From Halopseudomonas pelagia (GTDB lineage: Bacteria > Pseudomonadota > Gammaproteobacteria > Pseudomonadales > Pseudomonadaceae): DNA of 64,000 nucleotides. Made by a program: the position numbers and the translations under genes. Numbering within the stretch: the stretch's first letter is position 1; each line of letters opens with the position of its first letter. The DNA is taken from assembly GCF_009497895.1 (NCBI RefSeq), contig NZ_CP033116.1:1302001-1366000 (forward strand), written 5' to 3'. Shown one piece after another: positions 8,521 to 16,483 of this stretch. The notes under the pieces were generated by a model, which did no database searches, was not told the origin of the DNA, and was given only the letters and a program-made list of their open reading frames with translations.

Positions 8521-10929
8521 CTAGCGCAGCAATGCGGGATTACCCTGGCCATTTACCGCTGACCATTCGTGTTCATCCATCCACACCTGCGGGTTGGCGC
8601 CTAGTACGTCAGCTGCGGCGACCAGTACATGGGCCCAGCTGCAACGATTGGCGAACAGCATTCCGGCCTCATCCAGAGTGCCGCCCTGATTGATATAGCC
8701 CAGAACCCGGCTGTGCGGAGCTGACGGCAGCAGGTTATGCAAATGCCCGCGCAGTATCTCGGGACGCATATGCGAGAGTAGAACGCGATGCTTTAGCGCC
8801 GCAGGAAACAACTGTTCGTGTAGCTCTGCTGGCGCGGCCCACTGGCCCTCCAGGCTGTCGCGCTGCACGCTGAAGCGGCCAGGCTCCTGCAGGTAGACCA
8901 GCCGCCAGCTTTGATTATGGGCAGTCAGGCGCTGGCTGGCGCGGAGCATTTCCCCGAGTTGATAGCCGCCGTTGGCGATCAGCAACAGTGGCTCGGTCGC
9001 CCCGCGGTGCTCGGCCAAGATGATGGCGCCCTGCGCAGCCAGAAGACGCGCCTGGGCCGGGTCCATCCTGGCGGGGCAGTCGCGCTTGGCAATCACCATG
9101 CAGCTGATCTGGCCTCGAGCCTGGTACACGCCGGGCAGCAATGCCAGCGTGCTGTTGTAGTCAGCGGGGAAAAGAACGCGCATGCCGTCATGCATCTCGC
9201 CGAGTAGAGCTTCGCAGAAGGTGGTGTCCTGGTGGGATTGCTCGTTCTTGCCGTTCTCCCAGGTATGCGACGTCGCGATCACGGGAAACCCGAGCCATTT
9301 TGCCGGGCGCCCTACAGCGCGCTGATGCCGGGCAAAAATCAGCTCCTGACGTATGGCCCCGAGCATCTTTACGCAAAAGGCTTCGTAGCTGGCGACCAGG
9401 TTCAAGCCGCTCTTGTTGCCCAGGCAGGCAGAGACGACGGCTTCTTCGTTCAGTGCGGTAATGATCCGGCCGTCAACTGCCTCCAGTGCACTTTCCGGAT
9501 CACAGACCCGATGCTTCAATGCCTCCAGCACGCCGCCGAGACGATTACTCGCCAGCTCGTCGGGGTTGCCGACCCTGGCGCGCAGGTCGGGATTGGCCTC
9601 GACCAAGGCAACAAAAAAGCGATCCACCGCCTGCATCGGTGACAGCGTCTGGTTGCTCCACTCCACCAGCGGAATCACAGGATGCGGCGGATTTCGGGTG
9701 GCCAGAGGGTGATCGCGCTCCAACGGCCGCGCAGTCTGCGCATGATTGTGTAACTGCTTGCGCGCATGGCTGAGGCTCTGCGGATCAATCCACAGCTGAG
9801 TTGCACACTGATTAAACAATTCGCGCGAGGTGGCATCATGCCGCGGATTGCTCGGTAGCGGCAGGTTATGCGCGGCGTTTAACCCGGCACCGTAGAACCC
9901 GAACCCCTTGGTGGTTTCGGCAATCGCATAGGGAATCGGTAATGGGTAACGCAGAATGCCGCTGCGATACTCGCCAACCCTGTGCTCCAGACGTCGCTCC
10001 ATTTCCATCAGCGTGCAGACAAAAGCGGCCGGATCGCGGCCGTCAAAACGGATCGGATCAAAGCCGCAAGCCTTGAGGTGTGCGGCAAAGCCATCCAGTC
10101 CTTTCTCCGTACCCAGTTCAGTGCGTTGTTCGATGCGTCGGCCATTGGCGATCATCACCGGCAAAGCCGTGCCGCAATCTTCAGCCCGCCACCAGCGGGG
10201 TATCCAGTCACTGCCTCGCTGTTCCTCGGCAGCACCATCGGACAGGAAGGCAACCAGAGTTTCACCTGGCAGCGGCATATGTGCATATTGCAGCTCGGCA
10301 AAACCCAGGTAACCGCCCTCGATAATGCCGCCAGCGGTGTAGGGGTTTACGTGACTGCCGAGCGGAGCGGCGGGACGGCCATCAGGAAGCTGTGCGTAGC
10401 TGTAAAAATCTTTCAGCAACTGATCCAGTCCAGAACCGCCTGCATAGCGCTGGGCTTGCTCCGGAAGCAGGTTGCCGACCAGCACATTGAGCGCATCGAT
10501 GGCCGCGACACAGTGGCCTTGACCCATCAACCAGCTGCGCGTGTGCCCGGTCAGGCTGTTCAGTGCCAGGTAGCTGGCGTAGGCGGGGACCATATTCAGT
10601 GCGCCGCCGGTGTGGCCTTCAGGACGGGATTTGAAGTCCTCTGCGGCCAGTTTGCGGCCGTCGACATGGCAACGTTTGGCATAGGTCATATGCACCACCA
10701 GCCACATACCGGCGTTGGTGATCTGGTCCAGCGCGATCATCAGTTGATAAACCGCTGCCACATCCGGTTGCTGGCCGCTCTGAACCAACTGATGGGCAAG
10801 CCTGTATACCGACGCTTGCGTGATTGCCGCGTGAGTTATAACGCCCAGGTCTTCGCGCCAGCGGGCAAACTCCGGGCACTGCTCAGCGTGAGCGTCAAGG
10901 GTGCTTTGGTCGGGTAGTAGCTGGCTCAC
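8521..10929 (-). CDS. Divergent phosphoketolase (XFP family), thiamine diphosphate enzyme
   Basis: This 802-residue protein follows the phosphoketolase layout. GHTGGALN and MGQGHC correspond to the two conserved His-rich motifs. LSDGAAEEQ followed by IANGRRI corresponds to the thiamine diphosphate GDG...N motif, with Ser replacing the first Gly. ALNEEAVVSACLG...SYEAF corresponds to the segment with the catalytic Glu. SHTWENGKNEQSHQD corresponds to SHVWRQDHNGFSHQD of known enzymes. Phosphoketolases cleave xylulose-5-phosphate or fructose-6-phosphate with phosphate, giving acetyl phosphate. The divergent motifs leave the substrate unproven; relatives are sometimes annotated xylulose 5-phosphate 3-epimerase. 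The stop codon is four bases from that of the convergent globin-GGDEF-EAL gene. A promoter with an ANR-like box lies upstream, suggesting oxygen-limited expression. Confidence 0.8.
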   Translation of the reverse strand: MSQLLPDQSTLDAHAEQCPEFARWREDLGVITHAAITQASVYRLAHQLVQSGQQPDVAAVYQLMIALDQITNAGMWLVVHMTYAKRCHVDGRKLAAEDFKSRPEGHTGGALNMVPAYASYLALNSLTGHTRSWLMGQGHCVAAIDALNVLVGNLLPEQAQRYAGGSGLDQLLKDFYSYAQLPDGRPAAPLGSHVNPYTAGGIIEGGYLGFAELQYAHMPLPGETLVAFLSDGAAEEQRGSDWIPRWWRAEDCGTALPVMIANGRRIEQRTELGTEKGLDGFAAHLKACGFDPIRFDGRDPAAFVCTLMEMERRLEHRVGEYRSGILRYPLPIPYAIAETTKGFGFYGAGLNAAHNLPLPSNPRHDATSRELFNQCATQLWIDPQSLSHARKQLHNHAQTARPLERDHPLATRNPPHPVIPLVEWSNQTLSPMQAVDRFFVALVEANPDLRARVGNPDELASNRLGGVLEALKHRVCDPESALEAVDGRIITALNEEAVVSACLGNKSGLNLVASYEAFCVKMLGAIRQELIFARHQRAVGRPAKWLGFPVIATSHTWENGKNEQSHQDTTFCEALLGEMHDGMRVLFPADYNSTLALLPGVYQARGQISCMVIAKRDCPARMDPAQARLLAAQGAIILAEHRGATEPLLLIANGGYQLGEMLRASQRLTAHNQSWRLVYLQEPGRFSVQRDSLEGQWAAPAELHEQLFPAALKHRVLLSHMRPEILRGHLHNLLPSAPHSRVLGYINQGGTLDEAGMLFANRCSWAHVLVAAADVLGANPQVWMDEHEWSAVNGQGNPALLR

Positions 10930-10962
10930 GTCAAGGCTCCGGCATCTTCGTAGTTAACGGGT

Positions 10963-11010
10963 TCGATCCAGTATAGAAGCCGGTTGCTGAGGCGCTGTGA
11001 TCTGCATCAA
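10963..11010 (-). promoter_or_regulatory. Predicted ANR/FNR-activated promoter of the phosphoketolase gene
   Basis: Read on the minus strand, TTGATGCAGATCAC (11010-10997) matches the FNR/ANR consensus TTGATNNNNATCAA at 9 of 10 defined bases. It is followed after 21 bases by TATACT (10975-10970), a good -10 element. With transcription starting near 10963 the box is centred close to -41, the class II activator position. The coding start is at 10929. On the plus strand a TATATT at 11053-11058 would put the same box near -61 for the membrane-protein gene, but no good -35 supports that. Confidence 0.65.
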
Positions 11011-11147
11011 GCCTTGCAACAGTAAGCCAGCATCGAGCGCGCTGATCCCTGCTATATTTGAGACGTTGCGCAGGGAAATAAGCCAAGCTCCCTGCCAGCA
11101 GTCGGGGTAATGAATAGCCAAAATCACAATAATAACGAGGTGTGAGC

Positions 11148-11558
11148 ATGCAGCGTTGGATATGGGTGTTTGTCGCGGGATTTCTCGCGGTGTTCTGTTT
11201 TCATCAGGTTGCTCTGGGGCTTCTCCATGCCGCCGGAGTAGTGCCTTTTGCGCCGTTCAATCTGGCAGCTACCAAACCGTTGGGTGTGCCCTCGGTTATT
11301 TCCGGGGCGTTTTTCGGCGGGCTTTGGGCGCTGGTCATGATCGCTTTGCTGGATCGCATCGGTACCGGCCTGATCTGGCTCAAGGCCGCCTTGTTTGGCG
11401 GTATTGTGCTGACGCTGGTGGCGCTGTTGGTGGTGTTCCCGCTCAAGGGCATGGGCTTTGATATGGCCCAGTTGCCAGGCCGCTTCGTGATTGGCTTCAT
11501 TCTGAACGCCTGCTGGGGCATAGGTACCATCGTGTTTATCCGCGTGTTACCGCGCTAG
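11148..11558 (+). CDS. Small four-helix integral membrane protein, function unknown
   Basis: The protein has 136 residues and about four predicted membrane segments (roughly residues 5-25, 45-70, 75-100 and 108-133), with short polar loops and a basic C-terminus (RVLPR). I do not recognise a named family. The ATG at 11148 is preceded by CGAGG at seven bases; the alternative GTG at 11142 is too close to that site. It is divergent from the phosphoketolase gene across a 218-base intergenic region and precedes prfB, from which a hairpin separates it. No soluble catalytic domain is visible. Confidence 0.75.
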   Translation: MQRWIWVFVAGFLAVFCFHQVALGLLHAAGVVPFAPFNLAATKPLGVPSVISGAFFGGLWALVMIALLDRIGTGLIWLKAALFGGIVLTLVALLVVFPLKGMGFDMAQLPGRFVIGFILNACWGIGTIVFIRVLPR

Positions 11559-11579
11559 GTAGTGCGCAGGGTTCACTGT

Positions 11580-11606
11580 CTTCGGTACGGTAGTACTGCA
11601 CCGAAG
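11580..11606 (+). terminator. Hairpin between the small membrane protein gene and prfB
   Basis: CTTCGGT at 11580-11586 pairs perfectly with ACCGAAG at 11600-11606. No T run follows, so termination is uncertain. A TACAAT at 11620-11625 just beyond it is a plausible -10 element for prfB, without a clear -35. Confidence 0.4.
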
Positions 11607-11655
11607 GCAGTAAATCCGCTACAATGGCGGCTTTTTCCTGACGGGATTTGTCACC

Positions 11656-12751
11656 ATGGAAATCAATCCGATTCTGAATACCATCAAAGACCTGCGTGGC
11701 CGCTCCGAGACCATTCGGGGGTATCTTTGACTACGATCACAAACATGATCGTCTGACTGAAGTTGAGCGCGAGCTCGAAGACCCCTCCGTATGGAACGAT
11801 CCCGAGCGCGCACAGGCGCTGGGCAAGGAGCGCGCGCAACTGGCGCAGATCGTTGAGACTCTGGATGAAATGAGCTCGGGCCTGGCAGACGCCGGTGAAC
11901 TGCTGGAAATGGCTGCCGAAGAGGAAGATGAATCTGCGGTCGCGGACATCGTCACCGAACTCGCCCGCCTGCAGGCGAGCCTGGAAAAGCTCGAATTTCG
12001 CCGCATGTTCAGCGGCGAGATGGACCCGAACAACTGCTACCTGGATATCCAGGCCGGTTCCGGCGGCACCGAAGCCCAGGACTGGGCCAATATGCTGCTG
12101 CGCATGTATCTGCGTTGGTGCGACCAGCGCGGCTTCGAAACCGAAATCGTCGAGCTCTCTGCCGGTGAAGTGGCGGGCATCAAGAGCGCAACGGTCTTTA
12201 TCAAAGGCGAGTACGCCTTTGGCTGGCTGCGCACGGAAATCGGCGTGCATCGCCTGGTACGCAAGAGCCCCTACGATTCCGGCAATCGCCGGCATACCTC
12301 ATTCTCTGCTGTATTCGTTTCGCCAGAGATTGATGACGATATCGAAATCGATATCAATCCGGCGGATCTGCGCGTGGATACCTACCGCTCCCAGGGCGCT
12401 GGTGGTCAGCACGTCAACACCACCGACTCGGCCGTGCGTATCACCCACGTACCGACCAACACCGTGGTCAGCTGTCAGAGCCAGCGTTCCCAGCATGGCA
12501 ACCGTGATACCGCGATGAAGATGTTGCGTGCCAAGCTCTATGAGCAGGAGATGATGAAGCGCAACGCGGCAGCGCAGGCGCTGGAAGATACCAAATCCGA
12601 TATTGGCTGGGGCCATCAGATCCGCTCCTATGTGCTAGACCAATCGCGGATCAAGGACTTGCGCACCAATATCGAGAACAGCAACTGCAACGCGGTGCTG
12701 GATGGCGATCTGGACGAGTTTATCGAAGCGAGTCTGAAACAGGGCCTGTAA
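11656..12751 (+). CDS. prfB: Peptide chain release factor 2 (programmed frameshift)
   Basis: RF2 recognises UGA and UAA and triggers hydrolysis of the finished peptide. The ATG at 11656 opens a frame that meets an in-frame TGA at codon 25 (11728-11730). A +1 shift there (bases 11656-11727 joined to 11729-12751) gives a 364-residue protein. The catalytic GGQ (249-251) is in GAGGQHVN. The stop-codon-reading tripeptide, normally SPF in RF2, reads SPY (204-206) in [16 protein letters not shown]. lysS follows 75 bases later, the usual prfB-lysS arrangement. The frameshift makes the gene self-regulating: scarce RF2 favours the shift. Confidence 0.96.
11716..11731 (+). promoter_or_regulatory. RF2 programmed +1 frameshift site
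   Basis: The element CGGGGGTATCTTTGAC contains the three expected parts: a Shine-Dalgarno-like GGGGG, the slippery CTT codon and the in-frame TGA followed by C, a poor termination context. It differs from the common AGGGGG form by one base at the 5' end. Reading resumes at GAC, 11729-11731. Confidence 0.95.
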
Positions 12752-12826
12752 GGCCCGTTTCAGCCGCAGCGTCCCTGGCTTATCAACTTCCTTTGAATTG
12801 AATTGCAACCCCTGGAAATACCCGAC

Positions 12827-14335
12827 ATGACCGATCAGCAGAATGACCAGCAAGCCCTCCCCGAGGAAGAAAACCGCCTGATTTCCCTGCGCAAGGAAAA
12901 ACTCGCGGCCGAGCGTGCCAAGGGTAACGCCTTCCCGAACCGCTTCCGTCGCGACAGCTATGCTGGTGATCTGCAGAAGACCTACGCCGACAAGACCAAG
13001 GAAGAGCTGGCCGAGACGTTGATTCCGGTCAAAGTCGCCGGGCGTATCATGCTCAATCGTGGCGCCTTCATGGTGATCCAGGACATGACGGGGCGCATTC
13101 AGGTCTACGTTGATCGCAAGACGCTGCCGGCCGAGACGCTGGAGGCGATCAAGCATTGGGATATGGGCGATATCATTGCTGCTGAAGGCGTCATGGCGCG
13201 TTCCGGCAAAGGCGATCTGTATGTCAGCATGACCTCCGTGCAACTGCTGACCAAATCCCTGCGTCCGCTGCCGGACAAGCACCACGGCCTGACCGATACC
13301 GAGCAGCGCTATCGTCAGCGTTATGTCGATCTGATTGTCAACGAAGACACTCGCGACACCTTCCTGGTGCGCTCGCGGGTGATTGCGCATATCCGCAAGT
13401 TTCTTGCCGAGCGCAACTTCCTGGAAGTGGAAACACCGATGCTGCAAACCATTCCCGGTGGCGCCGCGGCCAAGCCGTTCGAGACGCACCACAACGCGCT
13501 GGATCTGCCGATGTTTCTGCGGATCGCGCCGGAGCTGTATCTCAAGCGCCTGGTCGTCGGCGGGTTCGAACGGGTGTTCGAGATCAACCGCAACTTCCGT
13601 AACGAAGGCGTTTCAACCCGGCACAACCCTGAGTTCACCATGCTCGAGTTCTACCAGGCCTACGCTGATTACGAAGACAACATGGACCTGACCGAGGAGC
13701 TGTTCCGCGAGCTGGCCATGGATGTGCTGGGCAGCACCGATGTGCCTTACCAGGGCAAGGTCTTCCACTTCGGCGAACCCTTTGCGCGTTTGTCGGTATT
13801 CGATTCGATTCTCAAATTCTGCCCTGATGTCAGTGCTGTGGACCTGCAGGATCTGGACGCAGCCCGCGCGATTGCCAAGAAAGCCGGTGCCGATGTGAAA
13901 GGTTTCGAGGGGCTGGGCAAGTTGCAGGTCATGATCTTCGAAGAGCGGGTTGAGCATCTGCTGGAGCAGCCGACCTTTATCACCCGCTATCCGTTCGAGG
14001 TATCCCCGCTGGCGCGTCGCAGCGATGATGACCCGAGCGTGACCGATCGCTTCGAGCTGTTTATTGGCGGCCGCGAGATTGCCAACGCCTATTCGGAGCT
14101 TAACGACGCCGAAGACCAGGCCGAGCGCTTCCATGCCCAGGTGGCGGACAAGGATGCGGGCGACGATGAGGCCATGCACTATGACGCCGATTTCGTCCGC
14201 GCCCTGGAGTACGGTATGCCGCCGACGGCGGGTGAGGGTATTGGTATTGATAGATTGGTAATGCTGCTGACGGATGCGCCTTCGATTCGGGATGTGATTC
14301 TGTTTCCGCATATGCGGCCTGAGGCTCAGGGTTAG
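12827..14335 (+). CDS. lysS: Lysyl-tRNA synthetase, class II
   Basis: This 502-residue enzyme charges tRNA-Lys. It has an N-terminal OB-fold anticodon-binding domain (about residues 50-165, including [15 protein letters not shown]) and a class II catalytic core. Motif 2 is [23 protein letters not shown]. Motif 3 is [27 protein letters not shown] near the C-terminus. The start is the ATG at 12827; an in-frame TTG at 12803 would add eight residues without support. It is likely co-transcribed with prfB. Downstream lies a long repeat-rich gap. Confidence 0.97.
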   Translation: MTDQQNDQQALPEEENRLISLRKEKLAAERAKGNAFPNRFRRDSYAGDLQKTYADKTKEELAETLIPVKVAGRIMLNRGAFMVIQDMTGRIQVYVDRKTLPAETLEAIKHWDMGDIIAAEGVMARSGKGDLYVSMTSVQLLTKSLRPLPDKHHGLTDTEQRYRQRYVDLIVNEDTRDTFLVRSRVIAHIRKFLAERNFLEVETPMLQTIPGGAAAKPFETHHNALDLPMFLRIAPELYLKRLVVGGFERVFEINRNFRNEGVSTRHNPEFTMLEFYQAYADYEDNMDLTEELFRELAMDVLGSTDVPYQGKVFHFGEPFARLSVFDSILKFCPDVSAVDLQDLDAARAIAKKAGADVKGFEGLGKLQVMIFEERVEHLLEQPTFITRYPFEVSPLARRSDDDPSVTDRFELFIGGREIANAYSELNDAEDQAERFHAQVADKDAGDDEAMHYDADFVRALEYGMPPTAGEGIGIDRLVMLLTDAPSIRDVILFPHMRPEAQG

Positions 14336-14352
14336 TTTTTAGGTATGTGCAG

Positions 14353-14522
14353 GGAAACCTGATCGGGTTGTTCTGGGGTGAGTGCGAGGTTGGCCAGCCC
14401 CGGTGACGGACACGCTACAAGCCGTCCATGGGGCTCGGCGATGGCCATCCCTGGCCATCGACGGACCGACACCGGGGCTGGCCAACCTCGCCTTTCGCAG
14501 AGGGTGCGTCGATCAGGTTTCC
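14353..14522 (+). repeat. Compound inverted repeat, copy 1
   Basis: A perfect 22-base inverted repeat (14384-14405 with 14470-14491) encloses a conserved core: GACACGCTAC, AGCC, TCCATGG, GCTC, then an inner hairpin CGATGGCCA-TCCC-TGGCCATCG at 14439-14460. A further 12-base inverted repeat (14353-14364 with 14511-14522) encloses the whole. It lies in the 521-base non-coding gap between lysS and the DUF1704 gene. It resembles copy 2 in reverse orientation and copy 3 at 55.5 kb. It might also end lysS transcription, though no T run follows. Confidence 0.8.
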
Positions 14523-14623
14523 GGCGAATCTGGAGTGGAAGCGGAAGTGGAACCGGGACAGGGAACGGTTCGTACAGTCCGGTTTTGACTTTCGTTCGGA
14601 AGTGCTCATTCTCTACCGCGGTG

Positions 14624-14718
14624 CCGGGCAACCCCAGGCTGGACCGTCAATGGCCAGGGATGGCCATTGATGAGCCCCATGGACGGCTCGTAGCGTGTCC
14701 AGCCTGGGGGTTGCCCGG
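14624..14718 (-). repeat. Compound inverted repeat, copy 2 (reverse orientation)
   Basis: The outer arms 14624-14643 and 14698-14718 pair over 20 bases with one bulged G. The core is the reverse complement of the copy 1 core: TGAGCCCCATGGACGGCT followed by CGTAGCGTGTCC. The inner hairpin TCAATGGCCA-GGGA-TGGCCATTGA (14647-14670) keeps the same loop on its own strand (TCCC) but has different stem bases, and the outer arms are unrelated in sequence to those of copy 1. Confidence 0.8.
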
Positions 14719-14722
14719 CCGA

Positions 14723-14803
14723 GCGTTGCACTGCATCGTAGATAACCAAGCGCTGCACAAGACCGAAGATCACCAAGCGTTGCACTGCAGCACAGATCAC
14801 AAT
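14723..14803 (+). repeat. Three 27-base tandem repeats
   Basis: Units at 14723-14749, 14750-14776 and 14777-14803 share the frame GCG(T/C)TGCAC...GAT(A/C)AC(C)AA. They lie 54 bases before the DUF1704 gene. The period is a multiple of three and one frame would encode ALHCIVDNQ-like nonapeptides. However, no supported gene covers it, so I treat it as non-coding. Confidence 0.7.
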
Positions 14804-14856
14804 AATGTCGAAGCAAGGCGCAAAGCCTCACCGATACCACCAGCAGCAGGAAAAAT

Positions 14857-16140
14857 ATGACGGTAAAACAGAGCGAACAGTACCAATTGGTCATCCGCAG
14901 TCTGTCTGACCGCATTGTCGAGGCGCAGTCGCCGATTCGAATTCTGGATGCGATCAAGTGGGACGACAGCCTGCGTGAAGAATTCTTTCGCAAGCGCTGC
15001 AAAAGCCTGCCAGACGTCGGTCCTGACTATTACGCCCAGCGTCCCCTGGGTTTCGACCCTGGCGTGATGCGCCAGGTATTTCAGGAAATAGAACGGGATA
15101 TCACCCGCCAACTAGGCACCTTTAATCCGGTCGGGCAGATCATGCGGCGCATGTGCAAGGAATACCGCATGGTCATTCGCATGCTCGAAGCGCGCGGTAC
15201 ACCGGATATGGGTTTTATCTCCCAGGAACTGTACGGCTCAGCTTCCGATGCCTTCCATGCCGGTGATCCAACCCTGACCGATCTGAGCATCATGCTAAGT
15301 GAATCGCTGACCAATATCGGTACTGACCTGGGGCGAGAGCCGAAGATCATTGCCGCGCCCGAAGCGGTGGCGATTCTCCAGGAACGCATGAATGATGCGT
15401 TCCCGGATGACCAGGCGGTACGTGTATTCGAATCTGACGGTATTGTTGCCGATGCCGCGGCGGGCGCCGATTACATCAAAATCCGCAGCGACGCGATGTT
15501 CAACGAACGCGACCTGAAGATTCTGGCCGTGCATGAAGGCATGGTGCATGTGGCCACCAGTTTGAATGGGCAGCACCAGCCCATCTGCACCTTCCTGGCC
15601 AAGGGACCACCGTCTTCGACTGTTACTCAGGAAGGTCTGGCGATCCTGATGGAAGTGATCACCTTTGCCTCCTATCCGGCGCGCCTGCGCAAGCTGACTG
15701 ACCGCACGCGGGCAATTCAGCTGGCTGAATCGGGCGGTGACTTTCTCGATGTATTCCAGTTCTATCGTGAACAGGATTATTCCAAGGAAAACAGCTACAC
15801 CAACGCCAGCCGCGTGTTTCGTGGATCCAGCAGTAATGGTCTGCCTTTTACCAAGGATCTGGCGTATCTCAAGGGTTTTATTCTTACCTACAACTATATC
15901 CAGTTGGCGGTACGCAAAGGCAAGTTGCAGCAGATTCCATTGCTGTTCTGCGGCAAGACTACGCTGGAAGATATGCGCACGCTGGGGCAGTTGGTAGAGG
16001 AGGGGCTGGTGGTACCGCCACGTTATCTGCCTGAGCCTTTTGCAGATCTGAATGCATTGAGTGCCTGGATGTGTTTTTCCGGCTTTTTGAACAATCTCAG
16101 CCTCGATCGAATCGAAGCTGATTATGCGAATATCCTTTAA
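14857..16140 (+). CDS. DUF1704 / QEGLA-motif putative metallopeptidase
   Basis: This 427-residue protein belongs to the family annotated as flavohemoglobin expression-modulating QEGLA motif protein (DUF1704). It shows HEGMVH at residues 226-231, an HExxxH metal-binding pattern, and TQEGLA at 257-262, the family signature. Eukaryotic DUF1704 members include tubulin carboxypeptidases, so a zinc carboxypeptidase activity is plausible; the bacterial substrate is unknown. No signal peptide is visible. The ATG at 14857 follows AGCAGGAAAAAT. The next gene begins 11 bases after the stop, and its ribosome site overlaps the stop region, suggesting co-translation. Confidence 0.85.
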   Translation: MTVKQSEQYQLVIRSLSDRIVEAQSPIRILDAIKWDDSLREEFFRKRCKSLPDVGPDYYAQRPLGFDPGVMRQVFQEIERDITRQLGTFNPVGQIMRRMCKEYRMVIRMLEARGTPDMGFISQELYGSASDAFHAGDPTLTDLSIMLSESLTNIGTDLGREPKIIAAPEAVAILQERMNDAFPDDQAVRVFESDGIVADAAAGADYIKIRSDAMFNERDLKILAVHEGMVHVATSLNGQHQPICTFLAKGPPSSTVTQEGLAILMEVITFASYPARLRKLTDRTRAIQLAESGGDFLDVFQFYREQDYSKENSYTNASRVFRGSSSNGLPFTKDLAYLKGFILTYNYIQLAVRKGKLQQIPLLFCGKTTLEDMRTLGQLVEEGLVVPPRYLPEPFADLNALSAWMCFSGFLNNLSLDRIEADYANIL

Positions 16141-16151
16141 GGAAACCATTT

Positions 16152-16481
16152 GTGAGCGAGACTAGAGAGCTGAATAAGCTGCCGATAATTCTGACCTTCT
16201 TTGCCACGGTGTTTGCCACCGTGATGATTCTGTACGCCTATGGTTACCTGAATTTCACCCGCGAAGAGGAAGGTATGCTGGTGGCAGAATTCAGTCTGGT
16301 TACCGTAGGTTCGGCCGAGGCCGGGCAGATGCGCAGTCGCGCTGCCAACCAGGTGGCTGAATGTGTGGACGGCATTCTGGTGCTGCATGACAACCGGCAC
16401 AACGGCCTGTCTGGCCTGCTGGTCGATGGCCGCGAGCGTGTCGTGCGCTGCAATGCCCAGTCGGTACCGGTAGCGGAGTGA
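16152..16481 (+). CDS. Small membrane-anchored protein, function unknown
   Basis: A 109-residue protein with one N-terminal membrane segment (about residues 11-32, [20 protein letters not shown]) and a soluble tail of about 75 residues. The GTG at 16152 is preceded by AAGGA at eight bases. It is squeezed between the DUF1704 gene and ung, with its stop three bases before the ung ATG. I recognise no family. The tail has two cysteines (AECVDG and VVRCNA). Confidence 0.7.
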   Translation: MSETRELNKLPIILTFFATVFATVMILYAYGYLNFTREEEGMLVAEFSLVTVGSAEAGQMRSRAANQVAECVDGILVLHDNRHNGLSGLLVDGRERVVRCNAQSVPVAE

Positions 16482-16483
16482 CC

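Noticed and set aside
9982..10917. 311-codon plus-strand frame over the phosphoketolase gene
   Set aside because: Antisense shadow of a gene with family-wide similarity; the translation looks like no known protein.
10956..10972. tRNA-like T-loop GGGTTCGATCC
   Set aside because: No matching T stem, anticodon arm or acceptor stem could be folded; it lies in the phosphoketolase promoter region.
11696..12751. prfB starting at 11696 without a frameshift
   Set aside because: The first 11 residues of that frame do not resemble RF2, while the frameshifted reading restores the normal N-terminus and the site is textbook.
14378..14860. 160-codon frame through the repeat-rich gap, encoding three nonapeptide repeats
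   Set aside because: It reads through two compound hairpins and ends inside the next gene's start. No ribosome site or known similarity was seen, so the repeats are treated as non-coding.
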